DNA of 64,000 bases from Rebecca billardiae RCC1528 (taxonomy: Eukaryota; Haptophyta), in the NCBI GenBank assembly GCA_965240325.2, contig OZ251236.1:1860001-1924000 (forward strand), read 5' to 3'. The position numbers and the translations under genes were made by a program. Each line of letters starts with the position of its first letter. Position 1 is the stretch's first letter. This document shows, piece by piece, positions 1-10,696 of this stretch. The notes below the pieces were generated by a model. That model was given only the letters and a program-made list of their open reading frames with translations. It searched no databases and had not been told where the DNA came from.

Positions 1-390
1 CGCCGCCGCCGCCGCCGTCGGCGCCGTCGTCGGCGTCGTCGGCGTCGTCGGCGAGCCCGTCGGCGGCGGCGGCGTCGGCGTCAGCGGCGGCGCGCAGCAT
101 CGGCAGCGAGAAGTACACCTCCTCCAGCGCGAGCGCGAGCAGCGCAGCCAGCGGCAGCGGCAGCGGCGGCGGCAGCGGCTCGAGCGGCGGCGGCAGCGGC
201 GCGGCGGGGCGCGCGGCCGCGCCGCGCTCCGCGCCCGCGGCGGCCGCGCCCGCGGCCTGCAGGGACAGGCGCGCGCGCGCCTCGCACGCGGCGCAGAACG
301 CGTCGGCGACGAGCTCGAACGCGCCGCCCAGCTCGGCGCCGCCCGCCGCCGCCGCACCGACCGCGCCGCCCGCCGCCACAGCGCCGCTGA

Positions 391-425
<35 letters not shown>

Positions 426-2142
426 GCGGCGGCGCCGCCGCCGCCGGGCGCGCACGCGGCCGCGGCCTCGCCGAGCAGCGCGTCGACGGCGTCGAGCGAG
501 ACGGCGCCGGCGTGCGCGGCGTGCGCGCCGCCCACGTGCACGTACCGCCTCGCGCCCACCTCGCGCAGCGCGCCGCCCAGCCGCGCCAGCTGGCGTGTGC
601 GCGCCAGCTCTGTGAGCGAGGCGGCCAGCGCGCGCTCCGAGAGGGGAGCTAGCCAGAACCCTCGCAAGGGGGGCGGCGGCGCGGGGGCGTGCGCGGGGGC
701 GGAGGGCGGGGCGAGCGCGCGCAGCGCCTGGCTGGCGAGCGCCTGCGCCGCCGCGTCGCGCCCCTCGCACCGCGCCAGCGCCTGCAGCGCCGCGAGGCGG
801 CGCGCGCGCCACGCGGCGGCGCGCTCGCGCGGCGCGGCGGCGGCGCAGCCACCGGCCAAGGCGAGCGTGGCGCGCGCGAGCGCGCTCGCCGAGAGCAGCG
901 CGCGCGCGTGCGCGGGGCCGAGCGGCGCGCTCGTGCCCGGGCCGCTGCCCGCGTGCTCCGACGCCGCGCCGTCGCCAAGGTTGCCGCCGACGCCGCCGAC
1001 GCCGCCGTCGTCGGCGCCGCCGCCGGCCGCGCGGCCGCGGCCGCGGCCGCGGCCGCGGCCGCGGCCGCCGCGCCCGCGGCCGCGGCCGCGCGCCGCCGCC
1101 GCCTCCGCGCTCGCGGCGGCCGGCGGCGGCACGGCGCCGCCGAGCCGCCCGCCCTCGGCCGCGCCGTCCGCGCCGCCGCCGCCCGCGCCCGCCCCGCCGG
1201 GCCCGAGCCGTGCGCCCGCGGCCGCGCTCGGGCGGTGCGCGTGCTGTGCCCGCTGTGCGCCGTGCGTGTGTGCGCGCGCCTGCAGACGCTCCGCCAGCAG
1301 CTCGGCGACTGCGAGGAGGAGGGCGGGGGCGGCGGGGCCGAGGGCGGCGTCGGCGGTGCGCGCGAGGCTGGCGGGGTGCCAGCACGCGGGCAGCGCGGCA
1401 GCCGCGCCGCCGCCGCCGCCCGTGTCGGCGCCGCCCTCGGCGGCGGCGCCGCGCGCGCCGCCCGCCGCCGCCGCGTCGGCGGCCGCGCCCGCGCCGCCGC
1501 CGCCGCCGCCGCCGCCGCCGTCCGCGCCGCCGTCGCGGCCACCGCCCTCGCGGCTGACGAGGTCGTCGAAGAGCTCGAGGACGGCGTCGCCCAGCTGCGC
1601 CGCGGCGCGCGCGCTCCCGCCGTCGAGCCCGCCCTCCTCGCCGCCGCGCGCCTCGGGCCAGCCGTCCGCCATCGTGCGCAGCGCAGCCCAGCACAGCGCG
1701 CGCAGCGGCAGCGGCGCACGCGCCGCCAGCGCGTCCAGAGAGGCGCACAACGCGGCGGGCGCGGCGGGCGGCTCGGGGGTCGGCGCGGTCGGGGCGCCGC
1801 GCCCGCGGGCCGCGCGGCCGCCCGGCGAGCCGCCGCCGCGCGCGCCGCGCCCGCCGCCGCGCTCGGCGCGCGGCGGCGGCGGCGGCGCGGCGGGCGGCGG
1901 CGCGGCCGCGGCGGCGCGCGCGCACGCGCGCCCGAGCGCGCGCGCGACGCGCGCCACCGCCGCCTCGCCCCACCCGTCGGCGGTGCGCGCGGACGTGCGC
2001 TTCGCGGCGGCGGCGGCGGCGGAGGCGGCCGCGCTCACGCCCGAGGCGCTCCGGCGCGCGCGCTGCGCCGCCGCCGGCAGCGCGTCCGCGTCGGCGGCCG
2101 CGTCCGCGTCCGCGCGCGCCGCCGGGCCGTGCGCCGCCACCG

Positions 2143-2179
<37 letters not shown>

Positions 2180-3484
2180 GCGCTCCGCCGCCGCGCCGCC
2201 GCCGCGCGAGCGGCGCTCGCGATCCGCGCCGAGGGGCGGCGCGGCGGGCGCGTGCGCCGCGCGCGCGCGCGCGCTCGGCGGCATGCGCACGCGCGCGAGC
2301 GTCTCCAGCCCGAGCGCGTGCGGCGCGAGGCCGGAGGCGCGAGTGCGGCCGCTCCGCTCGAGCGCGCGCGCCGCGCCGTGCAGCGCGCGCAGCAGCGCGG
2401 TGCACAGCTCGCGCCACGCGCACATGGCGGCCTCGGCGGCGGAGGCGGCGGGCGCGCTCGTGCCGCGAAGCTCAAGCACGAGCGCGGGCTGCGCCGCCGC
2501 CGCCGGCCTCGCGCCGTGCTCCGCCCCGCCGCCCGCCGGCGGCGCGTCGGCGTCGGCGTCGGCGTCGGCGGCCTCGGCGCGCGGCGCGTGCGGCGCGTGC
2601 ACGGCGTCGGCCGCGCGCGCAAAGCGCGCGGTCCACAGCGCGCGCGCGGCGGGCATGGTGACGGGGGCGCCAGCGTCGTCCGGCGCGCGCTCGCTCTCGC
2701 TCCCGTCCACCTCCATCGGCGCCGCCGCCGCCGCGCCGCCCGGCGGCCGCGCGCCGGCGCGCGCCGCGCCCGGCGCGCCGCGCGCCGCGCGCGCGCCGCG
2801 CGCGGCCGCCGCGCGCGCGCGCCGCGCGCGAGCGCCGCGCGGCGGTGCGGCCGCGGGCCAGAGCGCGCCTGGCGCGATGGCCGCGTGCAGCCGCGCGTGC
2901 GCCGCGCGCGCGCCGAGCCGCGCCTCGCCGTGCACCGCGTCGCCGATCGCGGCCAGCAGCGTGTCCAGCGCGCGCAGCGCGCGCTCGTGCCTCGGGCTCG
3001 CGCGCAGCGTGCGCTCAAAGGCGCGGCGCGCGCGCAGCCACGCGTGCTCGCGCGCGGCGAGCACGCCCACCGAGTACCACACCTCCGGGTCCGAGTCGTC
3101 GAGCGCAAGCGCCTCGGTGCGCGCCTCGAGCGCGTCCTCGTCCTCGAGCGGCCACGCGGCGAGCGCGCCGTACCGCAGGCGGCGCGCGCGCGAGGTGGGC
3201 GGGTCCTCGCGCGTGACGTCGGCGATGAGCGGCAGGCGGAGCAGCTCGTCCAGCGCCGCGACCGCCTCGCCGCGCGCGCGCTCCGACGGCTCGCGCAGCA
3301 GGCTGAGCGCGCGCGCGTACAGCGCGCGCGCCTCCGCCTCCTGCGCCTCGATGCTCGGCGCGGCCCTGGACGGCGGACGGCCGCGCGCGCGCTTGAACGG
3401 GCGGGCGGCGCGGGGATCGGCCCCGCCCGACGCCTCGCCCGCGCCGCGCAGCACCGCCATCGTCGCCGGCGCGAGCTCGTCCAT
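1..3484 (-). CDS. CABIN1/HIR3-like TPR histone-chaperone subunit, 3' end beyond window
   Basis: The frame is open from the ATG at 3484 to the window edge (1161 codons, no stop), so the gene is truncated at its C-terminal end. The N-terminus has a basic NLS-like KRARGR at residues 31-36. A TPR-like helix pair follows around residues 46-66 (EAEARALYARALSLLR) and a clear TPR at about 124-169 (DPEVWYSVGVLAAREHAW then ARRAFERTL). This matches the start of the CABIN1/Hir3/calcineurin-binding-protein family, the TPR subunit of the HIR complex that deposits histone H3.3 independently of replication. The rest is alanine-rich helical sequence (for example CAWRELCTALLRALHGAARA near 2370-2425) broken by poly-Gly/Asp linkers. 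A second ATG lies at 3460. Other open frames here on both strands are Arg/Ala-rich shadows. The family call rests on the N-terminal 170 residues only. No intron was identified, but one could be hidden in the low-complexity stretches. Confidence 0.6.
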
Positions 3485-3891
3485 GCTCTCGCTCGCGAGC
3501 GTCGCCGTCGTCGGGGGTGGCCACCGCCGCGGCGCGCGGCCGAGATGACGGTTGGACCGCGGCGTTTATTAGTCGCACCCCACGAATTCCAATTCAAATG
3601 CCCCGGCCGGGCCAAGGAACTCTCCCAGCTCGGCGCGCGGCAGCGCCCGCTCGCGCGCCCGCTCACATCAAAGCTCGCTCGCTCGACACGTCACACTGCG
3701 GCACGAGCCGCGCCTCGAAGGGTGCGCCTCCATCGTCATCAAGCGCCCGATGCCCGGCTGGCGGGTGCTGCCGCGCCCGAGCTCGCGGCTCGTGGCGTCG
3801 ACGCTGCTCTGGCCGGCGAAGGGCGACGTCGTGATCGGCCGCCTCGTGCGCAGCGTGCGCCAGCGCGGCGGGCACAAGCTCGAGCGCCACT
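3485..3891. promoter_or_regulatory. Divergent promoter region between the CABIN1-like and ERMARD-like genes
   Basis: This 407-bp gap separates two divergent starts. Positions 3541-3600 are clearly less GC-rich than the flanks (GTTTATTAGTCG, CGAATTCCAATTCAAATG), as expected of a core promoter. From 3620 on the sequence is GC-rich and open in several frames. A short frame ending at 3960-3962 (MPGWRVLPRPSS...) could be an unrecognised upstream exon of either gene, but it matches nothing I know. The frame used by the downstream gene has a TGA at 3832-3834. Confidence 0.4.
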
Positions 3892-4691
3892 ATGACTGGG
3901 GCTCCCGGCTCACGCTCAGGCTGCGCGAGCACGCCGGGCACGCGCCCAAGCGGGGCGAGTAGCGGCGGCGGCGCGGCCGAGCCCGGGCGGGGCGAGGCGC
4001 CGGGCTCGGCGGACGTGCACGCGCTCCTCGCGCGCGCGCTCGCCCTCGCGCGCCGCGAGCCCGAGCGGCCGCCGAGCGCGGCGCTCGTGGAGGTGTGCGT
4101 GCCAAGCGCGCTCGGCGGCCGCGTGCTCGTGCGCGTCGGGCGCTCGCAGCTCTCGCCGGCGGTGCAGGCGGCGCTGGACCTGCGCCCAGTCGCCGCGGCG
4201 CTCCGCCGCGCCGAGGCCGAGCACGCGCCCGCCGCGGCGCCGGCGCTCGCGGAGGCGCGCGCGCGCGCGGCCGTGGGCATGGCGGCCGCGGGCGTGGGCG
4301 GCGCCGCTGTCGGCAGTTGGGCCGAGGACGAGCCCGCGCCCGCCGCGCCCGCCGGCGCCGAGGGCGAGGCGGCGTGGCCGACGGCGCTCGAGCGCGAGAT
4401 GCTCCTCCGCGCCAAGCTCGGCGCGCTGCTCTCCCACCGCTGGCTGTGCGCGTGCGCACCGTCTGGCTTTGCCGCCGCCAGCCGCGCCGCCGCGCGCTGG
4501 CTCGAGCACGGGCCGTCGCTCGGCGCGCTGCACGCGGCGCTGACGCGCGGCGGGCACGACGAGGCGTGCGGCGCGCGGGGCGTGCGCGCGTACGCGTGCG
4601 TGCTCGCCCTCAGCGCCGCGCTCGACCGCAGCCTCGCCGAGCTGCACCGCGCGTCACAGGAGCAGCAGCAGACGCAGCAGCAGCAGCAGCC

Positions 4692-4727
<36 letters not shown>

Positions 4728-7554
4728 GCAGCAGCAGCAGCAGCAGCAGCAGCAGCCGCAGCGCGCGCGCGCACAGCAGGCGCGTCCGCTCGCCCCGCTG
4801 CTGAGCGAAGTGCTGCTGCGCTCGGAGGGACTCGGCGCGGCGCTGGGCGCGCGCGCGCTGGGCGTGGCGCGCGCGCTGCTGCTGCCGCGCCTGCTCAACC
4901 TGCGCAACCTCGCGTGGCACGGCTACCTCTGTCCTGCGCACTTTGGAGCGGCGCGGCCGCCCAGAGCGGCGCGCCCGCCCCGCCGGACGGCCTGCCGCGC
5001 GGACGCGGACGGGCGGCCGGGCCGGGCGGCGCGCGCCGCCGACGAGCCGCGCTCGGCGCCTCCCGCGCGCGCCGCCGACGGCGCGGAGACGCGCGCCGGC
5101 TGGCTGCTGCCGTACGCGTCGCTGCTGCTCGCGCTGCTGCTCGCCGCGGGCGAGGCGATGGCGGCGCTGCCGGCGCCACCGCGCTCGGCGCGCGGCAGCG
5201 GCGGCAGCGGCGCCGCTGAGCCGGCCGAGCAGGCGCGCGCGCTCGCGGACGTGCGCGCGCTGGACGCGTCGCGCGAGCTGTGGCTGGTGCTCGCGCAGCT
5301 CGAGGGCGGCGCGCCCGCCGCGCCGGCCGTGCCACCGCGCTGGCACGGGTGCGCGCACTCGCGCGCGGAGGCGGAGGCGGGGGCGGAGGCGGAGGCGGAG
5401 GCGGAGGCCGAGGCGGTGCGCGCCGCGCGCGCGCGCTGGCACGGCCGCGCAGACGGCGACGACGCGATGGCGGCGGCCGTGTGCGCCGCGGCGCCGCTCA
5501 CGCCCGCGGGCCAGGCGGGCGCGCTGCTGGCCGCCGGCGCGTGGCTGCGCGCCCCACCGCCCTCCGCCGCCACCGCCGCCGCGGGCGGCGCCGCGTGGGC
5601 GTGCCTGGATGGCAGCGGGCTGCTGGCGGCGGCGCTGCTGCTGCCCGCGGCCGAGTGCGCGCTGCGCTGCGCGTTCGTGCGCGCCAACCCCGCCACCGCG
5701 CGCGCGCTCGCGTGCGCGCAGCCGTGCGCCTACTTCCCGACGCTGGACGGGTGGGGCCAGCGGCACCTGCACCAGCTGCTGCTCGGCACACACCTGCACC
5801 CCGCCGCGTCTGCGGCCGCACCCGCGCGGCCCGAGGCCGAGGCACCAGCCGCCGACACCGACGTGCGCGCGCGTGCGCAGCAGCAGGCGCGCGCGCAGCA
5901 GCAGGCGCGCGAGCGGGGAGGCGCAGAGCGGGGAGGCGCCGCGCCCGCCGCGGCACACGCGGCGGCGTGCGCGCCGCCGCGTGCGCGCAACGAGCTGGCC
6001 GGCCGCCTCTCGCGCGCCGTGCGGCACGGGCTGCTCGACCTGCTCGCGAGGCCGGCCGGGCCAGCGCTGCGCGCGCGCGTCGCCCACGGGGAGCTGAGCG
6101 CGCTGGGCGCGCTGGGGCGCGCGCACGCGCCACGGCTGGCGGAGGGGTGCGGCGCGCGGCCGGAGGGCGGCGGTGCGGAGGCGGGCGCGCCGCCCGCGTG
6201 CGTGCGCGCGCTGTGGCACCTGCTCGCGCTCGCCTGCGCCGACTCGTGCGCGCCGCCGCCCCCCGAGCTCCGGCTGCTGGGCGGCCGCACGCTCGGCCTG
6301 CTGCGCGGCCACGCGCGCGCCTGCCGCGCGTACGCGCCCGTGGGCACCGAGCGCGCGGCGCTGCTGCGCGAGATGGCGGCGGCGCGCGACGCGTGCGTGT
6401 GCGCCGTGTGGGAGGCGCGGCTGTGCGGCGCCGCGCCCGGGGCGCTGCGCGTTGGCTCCGCGCTGCTCGAGCTGCGCCTCCCGCACCTGCCGCCGCGCGG
6501 CGCGGAGGGCGGCGGCGCGGAGGAGGCGGCAGCAGAGGCGGAGCGGCCGCCGGCCTCGGGCGCAGCGCCGCACTCGGCGCGGGGTGATGGCGAGGGGTGG
6601 TGGGCGCTGGCCGCGCGACAGGCGGCGGCGGCGGCGGCGGCGGCGGCGCTCGATGCCGCCACGGCCGCGGCCGCGCAGCTGCCCGCCTCCGCGCCCGCCT
6701 CCGCCGAGCCCACCGCCCCGACGGCCGCGCCGGCCGCGGCGCTGCCGCCGCGCTCGGCGCCCGCCCGCGCGGCCGCGCAGCCGGCCAGCGCGCCGGCCGC
6801 GGCGGGCGCGCCGGCCGGCGCCGAGCCGCCCGCCCTCTGCGCGGGCTCCGCCCTGGTGCGCGTCTCCGCCTCGATCCGCGCGGCGGACGTGAGCGCGGCG
6901 GCCGAGCTGGCGCAGCTGGGCGCGAGGGCGCGCGCGCTGCTGTGGGCGTTGCTGTGCGCGCCGCCCCAGCCCGGCGCGCAGCCCGGCGCGCGCTTGCCCC
7001 CCTCGCCGCCCTCGCACGCGCACTGCGCCGCAGCGCACGACGTGCTCGCGCTGGCAGCCGCGTTTGAGGCCGCCGCACGCCCAGAGCAGCGCGCGGCGCA
7101 CGGCCCGGCGCCTCAGCCCGCGGCCCCCGCCGAGCTGGACGGCGGTGCGTCGGAGGGGTGCGCTGCGACGCGCGTGTGTTTGCGCCTCTGCGCGGCGCTG
7201 CTGGCCACGGAGCGCGCGCGGCTGAGGCGCGCGCACGCGCACGTCGCGAGCCGCGCGGCGACGAGCGCGCAGCGGCGGCAGCTGGTGCTCGCGTGCTGCG
7301 CGAGCGCGCACCTCCGGCTGACGATCGGCGTGGCGGCGGCGGGCGTGGCGCTCGGCGGGAGCGCGGGCGTGTGTGCGCACGTGGCGCTCTGCAGGCTGCA
7401 GGCGCTCGAGTCGGCGCTGCAGGGCGCCAAGGGGGCCGAGGGCGCGCTCACGGCCGCGCGGCTGCTGCTGGACGCGCTGCAGCCGCAGCCGCAGCCCGCA
7501 GCCGGGGCGCCCGCCACCCGCTCGCAGGCATCGGCTGGCGGCGACGCGGTGTGA
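3892..7554 (+). CDS. DUF4209 / ERMARD-like protein with polyQ insert
   Basis: This is a 1220-residue alanine- and leucine-rich helical protein. Residues 336-344 read NLRNLAWHG, the hallmark of DUF4209 in ERMARD (ER membrane-associated RNA degradation) proteins. They follow a helix of the type LLRSEGLGAALG and precede hydrophobic LLLALLLAAGEAM. Further on, AECALRCAFVRANP and YFPTLDGWGQRHLHQLL (about residues 583-630) fit the second conserved block of that family. A glutamine tract of several dozen residues broken by single prolines (4657-4770) lies just before the domain, which supports this frame. The ATG at 3892 is the first after an in-frame TGA at 3832, so it is the likely start unless there is an upstream exon. 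Residues 357-400 (RPPRAARPPRR...) are low complexity and might hide a small intron. The molecular role of ERMARD proteins is poorly defined, so function is inferred from family only. Confidence 0.55.
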
Positions 7555-8033
7555 GACTGTGAGACGGCTGGGCCCGGCCGCGCCCGATGACTCATGCTGT
7601 CACAGCGGCGGCATCACTGGCGTCGTCACGCGGCCGGGCTCAGCACGGCAGCGATCCGACACGGTCGTATCGTCGTCGTCTGGCCTACAGTTCTGCCGAT
7701 GACAGAGACGAGTAGAAGTAGCTAGCAGTAGTCAGTAGCTGCGACTACTACTACTACTGTTAGCAGTATGCGGGTAGTCGTAGTACTTCGAGCAGATCTC
7801 GCTGACGAAGATCTGTTGCTGCGCTGACGAGATGAGATCGAGCGAGTCGGAAGCGGCCATTGTGCGACTGCTGAGCTTGCGAGCGGCGTACGTTCAGAAC
7901 TGCTTCGCGGGAGCCGCAGCGCTCGCGTCCGGCCGTGCGACCGCCGTGAATCGGACGGTCACGACCGCGAGCAGGCACGCACGCCCTGAGGCGCGCGCAC
8001 TGCAGCGGCGCGGCGCCGGCCCGCGGGCGCGCG
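7555..8033. other. Intergenic region upstream of the GRK-like kinase
   Basis: This is 479 bp without a supported gene. Positions 7640-7800 are of lower GC, with short runs of GTA/CTA triplets (CTACTACTACTACTG near 7747). An ATG at 7832 opens a frame (MRSSESEAAIVRLLSLRAA...) that could be a first exon of the kinase gene spliced into the 8034 frame, but no clean splice pair was identified. Confidence 0.4.
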
Positions 8034-10271
8034 ATGTGCAGCCCGACGCTGTGGCTCACGCTGCGGCAGCTCCTGCTGCCGGGGGTCAGCCCGAAGCGGC
8101 TGCAGCCGCCACCCCCGTCGCTCCCCGCGCTGCTGCACGACGCGGTCGGGCTGCACTTGCTCGCCGCCCACTGCGCGGCGCGGCGCGCGTGCGACGAGCT
8201 GCTCGCGTGGCTCGAGCTCGAGATGTACCGGCTGAACGCGGCGCAGCTGCTGCAGCGGCACCAGGCGAAGCGCATCGTCGCGGCGTACCTGAGCGAGAGC
8301 GACCCGCGCGCCGCGGAGCGCCTCGGCGTCCCCGAGCCGATCGCGCGCGCCGCTCGCGAGGAGGTGGCGCGCCGGCTGGCCGAGGGCGTGCCGCCGAGCG
8401 CCTCGGCGTTTAGCGCGGTGCAGCGCGCGATCGAGGCGCGGCTGGAGGGCGCGGTGCTGCCCGGCTTCCTCCGCTCCGAGCACTACGCCCGCTTCGTGCG
8501 GCTCGGCGGGCTGGGCGCCGACATCGGCGCGCTACTCGTCCCGTCGCAGCTCGACTTTTTGCGCACGCTCGGCGCGGGCGGTTACGGGGTGGCGGTGCTG
8601 GCGCGGCGGCGGAGCAACCTGCGGCTGGTGGCGGTGAAGGCGGTGGACAAGCGCGCGCTGCTCGACCGCGCCAAGGTGCACACGTGCTTCCGCGAGAAGG
8701 CCGCCCTCGCGCACCTCTGCCACCCGTTCCTGCTGTCGCTCAAGTGGAGTGCGCACACGCGCGAGCACGCGCTCTTTGTGTGCGACTACGAGATGAGCGG
8801 CAGCATGTACGACGACCTGCGCGCGCACGGGGTGTACGGGCTGGAGCGCACGCGGCTGTACGCGGCGCAGCTCGTGCTCGCCATCGCGCACCTGCACGAG
8901 GGCGGCATGCTGCACCGAGACATCAAGGTGCGTACCGCGGAGTGCGCACTGCACCGCGCGGGGAGTGTGTGCAGAGTGTGTGCGCATGTGCAGTGTGTAC
9001 CGCGCGGGTACGGTGCTGTGGGGCCCGCACTGCGCGGGGCGGAGGAGGGCGGCGCTGCTCACGCCCGCCGCCCACGCGCGCCCCCGCCCCTCTCCCCTCC
9101 CCCCCAGCCCGACAACGTGCTGCTCGCCTCGGACGACGGGCGCGCGCGTCTGGCAGACATGGGCGCCGTGCGATCTGTGTACGAGGGAGGCGCCCTGGGC
9201 AACGAGAGGCTGGGCGCGGCGCACAGGCTGCAGACGTTCGACGGGCGGGGCATCCGGGACCCGCAGCGCGAGCGCGGGGCGAAGGCCGCCGCGGCCGCCG
9301 CCGCCGCCCCGCCCGCGGCCGCCTCCCCGAGCAGCGCGGGCGCGCCCTCCTCCTCCGCGCCCCCCTCCGCGCCCCTCGCCGCCGTGGAGCGCACGCGCGC
9401 CCACCGGCTGACGGCTGCCAGTGGCACGCACGGCTACCTCGCCCCCGAGGTCTACTCGCACCAGTACGACGAGGGCGCGGACTGGTGGAACCTCGGGCTG
9501 CTCGTCGTGGAGATGCTCACCGGCACGGTGCGCGGCGCGCAGCGCGCTGCCCACGGACTGCGCCCGCCGCCCGCCGCCCGCCGCCCTGCCAGCCGCCCGC
9601 GCCGAGCGCACGCCCTGCGCGCGCCGCGCCCCGTGTGCCGCGTGTGCCGCGCGCCCCCGAGCCCACGCCCGCCGCAACGTCCGGCCGCGCGCGCCCCTGC
9701 GCGCGCGCGCGCGCGGCTTGGCGTGCAGAACCCCCTGCGCGGCGAGGACCGCGCTCAGAGCGAGCGCCTCGCCAAGACGGGGCCGATCCCCGAGGGGCTG
9801 CCCGGCGGCGACGCGCGCGCGGCCGCGTTCGTGAGCGCGCTGCTGCAGCGCGACCGCAGCAAGCGGCTCGGCTGCACGGCGGGCGGGTACCGCGCTGTGA
9901 TGGCGCACCCGTTCTTCGAGGGCATCGACTGGGACGAGCTGATGGACATGGACAACCAGCCGGGCAAGTACCCCAACTACGCGCGCCCGGCCAAGGACGC
10001 TGCCTTCAAGGCGCTGCGCCGCGAGCCGCCACGGCCGGGCACCAACTCGATCGAGCACTTTGTGGAGCAGGTGGCGCACCTGCGCAGCGCCAAGGCGCGC
10101 CGGCTGGCGAGGCCGATCACGGCACCGGAGCACGCGCAGTTTGACGGCTTCGCGTTCGAGTCGCTCGAGGCGCTGCGCGAGGATCTCCTCCTCGCGCGCG
10201 GCGCGGCGAACAACCGGCCGACCGCGTTCGGGACGCCTGCCTTCGTCAAGTACCGCTTCATGGGCCAATAG
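8034..10271 (+). CDS. RGS-homology domain plus AGC protein kinase, GRK-like
   Basis: The exons are 8034-8927, 9108-9527 and 9729-10271, giving 618 residues. Both introns (180 and 201 nt, GT-AG) are multiples of three without stops, and removing them restores HRDIK-PDNVLL and EMLTGT-NPLRGED. Residues 28-163 form a helical RGS-homology domain (ACDELLAWLELEMYRLN, then SAFSAVQRAIEARL and SEHYARF). The kinase follows: glycine loop GAGGYG from 180, ATP lysine K202 in VAVKAVDK, catalytic D296 in HRDIKPDN, DMG at 315-317 in place of DFG, APE in GTHGYLAPEVY, and DWWNLGLLVVEML. The C-terminal AGC tail begins FFEGIDWDELMDMDNQPGKY. RGS followed by AGC kinase, with a DLG/DMG-type magnesium motif, is the layout of G-protein-coupled receptor kinases, which phosphorylate active receptors at the membrane. 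No PH domain or prenylation box is seen. About 90 low-complexity residues sit between the DMG and APE motifs. Confidence 0.75.
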   Translation: MCSPTLWLTLRQLLLPGVSPKRLQPPPPSLPALLHDAVGLHLLAAHCAARRACDELLAWLELEMYRLNAAQLLQRHQAKRIVAAYLSESDPRAAERLGVPEPIARAAREEVARRLAEGVPPSASAFSAVQRAIEARLEGAVLPGFLRSEHYARFVRLGGLGADIGALLVPSQLDFLRTLGAGGYGVAVLARRRSNLRLVAVKAVDKRALLDRAKVHTCFREKAALAHLCHPFLLSLKWSAHTREHALFVCDYEMSGSMYDDLRAHGVYGLERTRLYAAQLVLAIAHLHEGGMLHRDIKVRTAECALHRAGSVCRVCAHVQCVPRGYGAVGPALRGAEEGGAAHARRPRAPPPLSPPPQPDNVLLASDDGRARLADMGAVRSVYEGGALGNERLGAAHRLQTFDGRGIRDPQRERGAKAAAAAAAAPPAAASPSSAGAPSSSAPPSAPLAAVERTRAHRLTAASGTHGYLAPEVYSHQYDEGADWWNLGLLVVEMLTGTVRGAQRAAHGLRPPPAARRPASRPRRAHALRAPRPVCRVCRAPPSPRPPQRPAARAPARARARLGVQNPLRGEDRAQSERLAKTGPIPEGLPGGDARAAAFVSALLQRDRSKRLGCTAGGYRAVMAHPFFEGIDWDELMDMDNQPGKYPNYARPAKDAAFKALRREPPRPGTNSIEHFVEQVAHLRSAKARRLARPITAPEHAQFDGFAFESLEALREDLLLARGAANNRPTAFGTPAFVKYRFMGQ

Positions 10272-10696
<425 letters not shown>

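Noticed and set aside
81-3548. Long Arg/Ala frames on both strands (for example 597-3548 plus, 81-2423 and 2035-3666 minus)
   Set aside because: Composition is that of shifted GC-rich sequence. The frame starting at 3484 on minus has normal amino-acid usage and CABIN1-like TPRs.
3750-3962. 70-codon frame MPGWRVLPRPSS... upstream of the ERMARD-like gene
   Set aside because: It reads fairly protein-like but has no family match, no splice partner and overlaps a probable promoter, so it is only mentioned in the promoter entry.
4654-7380. 908-codon minus-strand frame rich in Arg/Leu
   Set aside because: It is antisense to the DUF4209-like gene, and its poly-Leu stretch is the complement of the polyQ codons.
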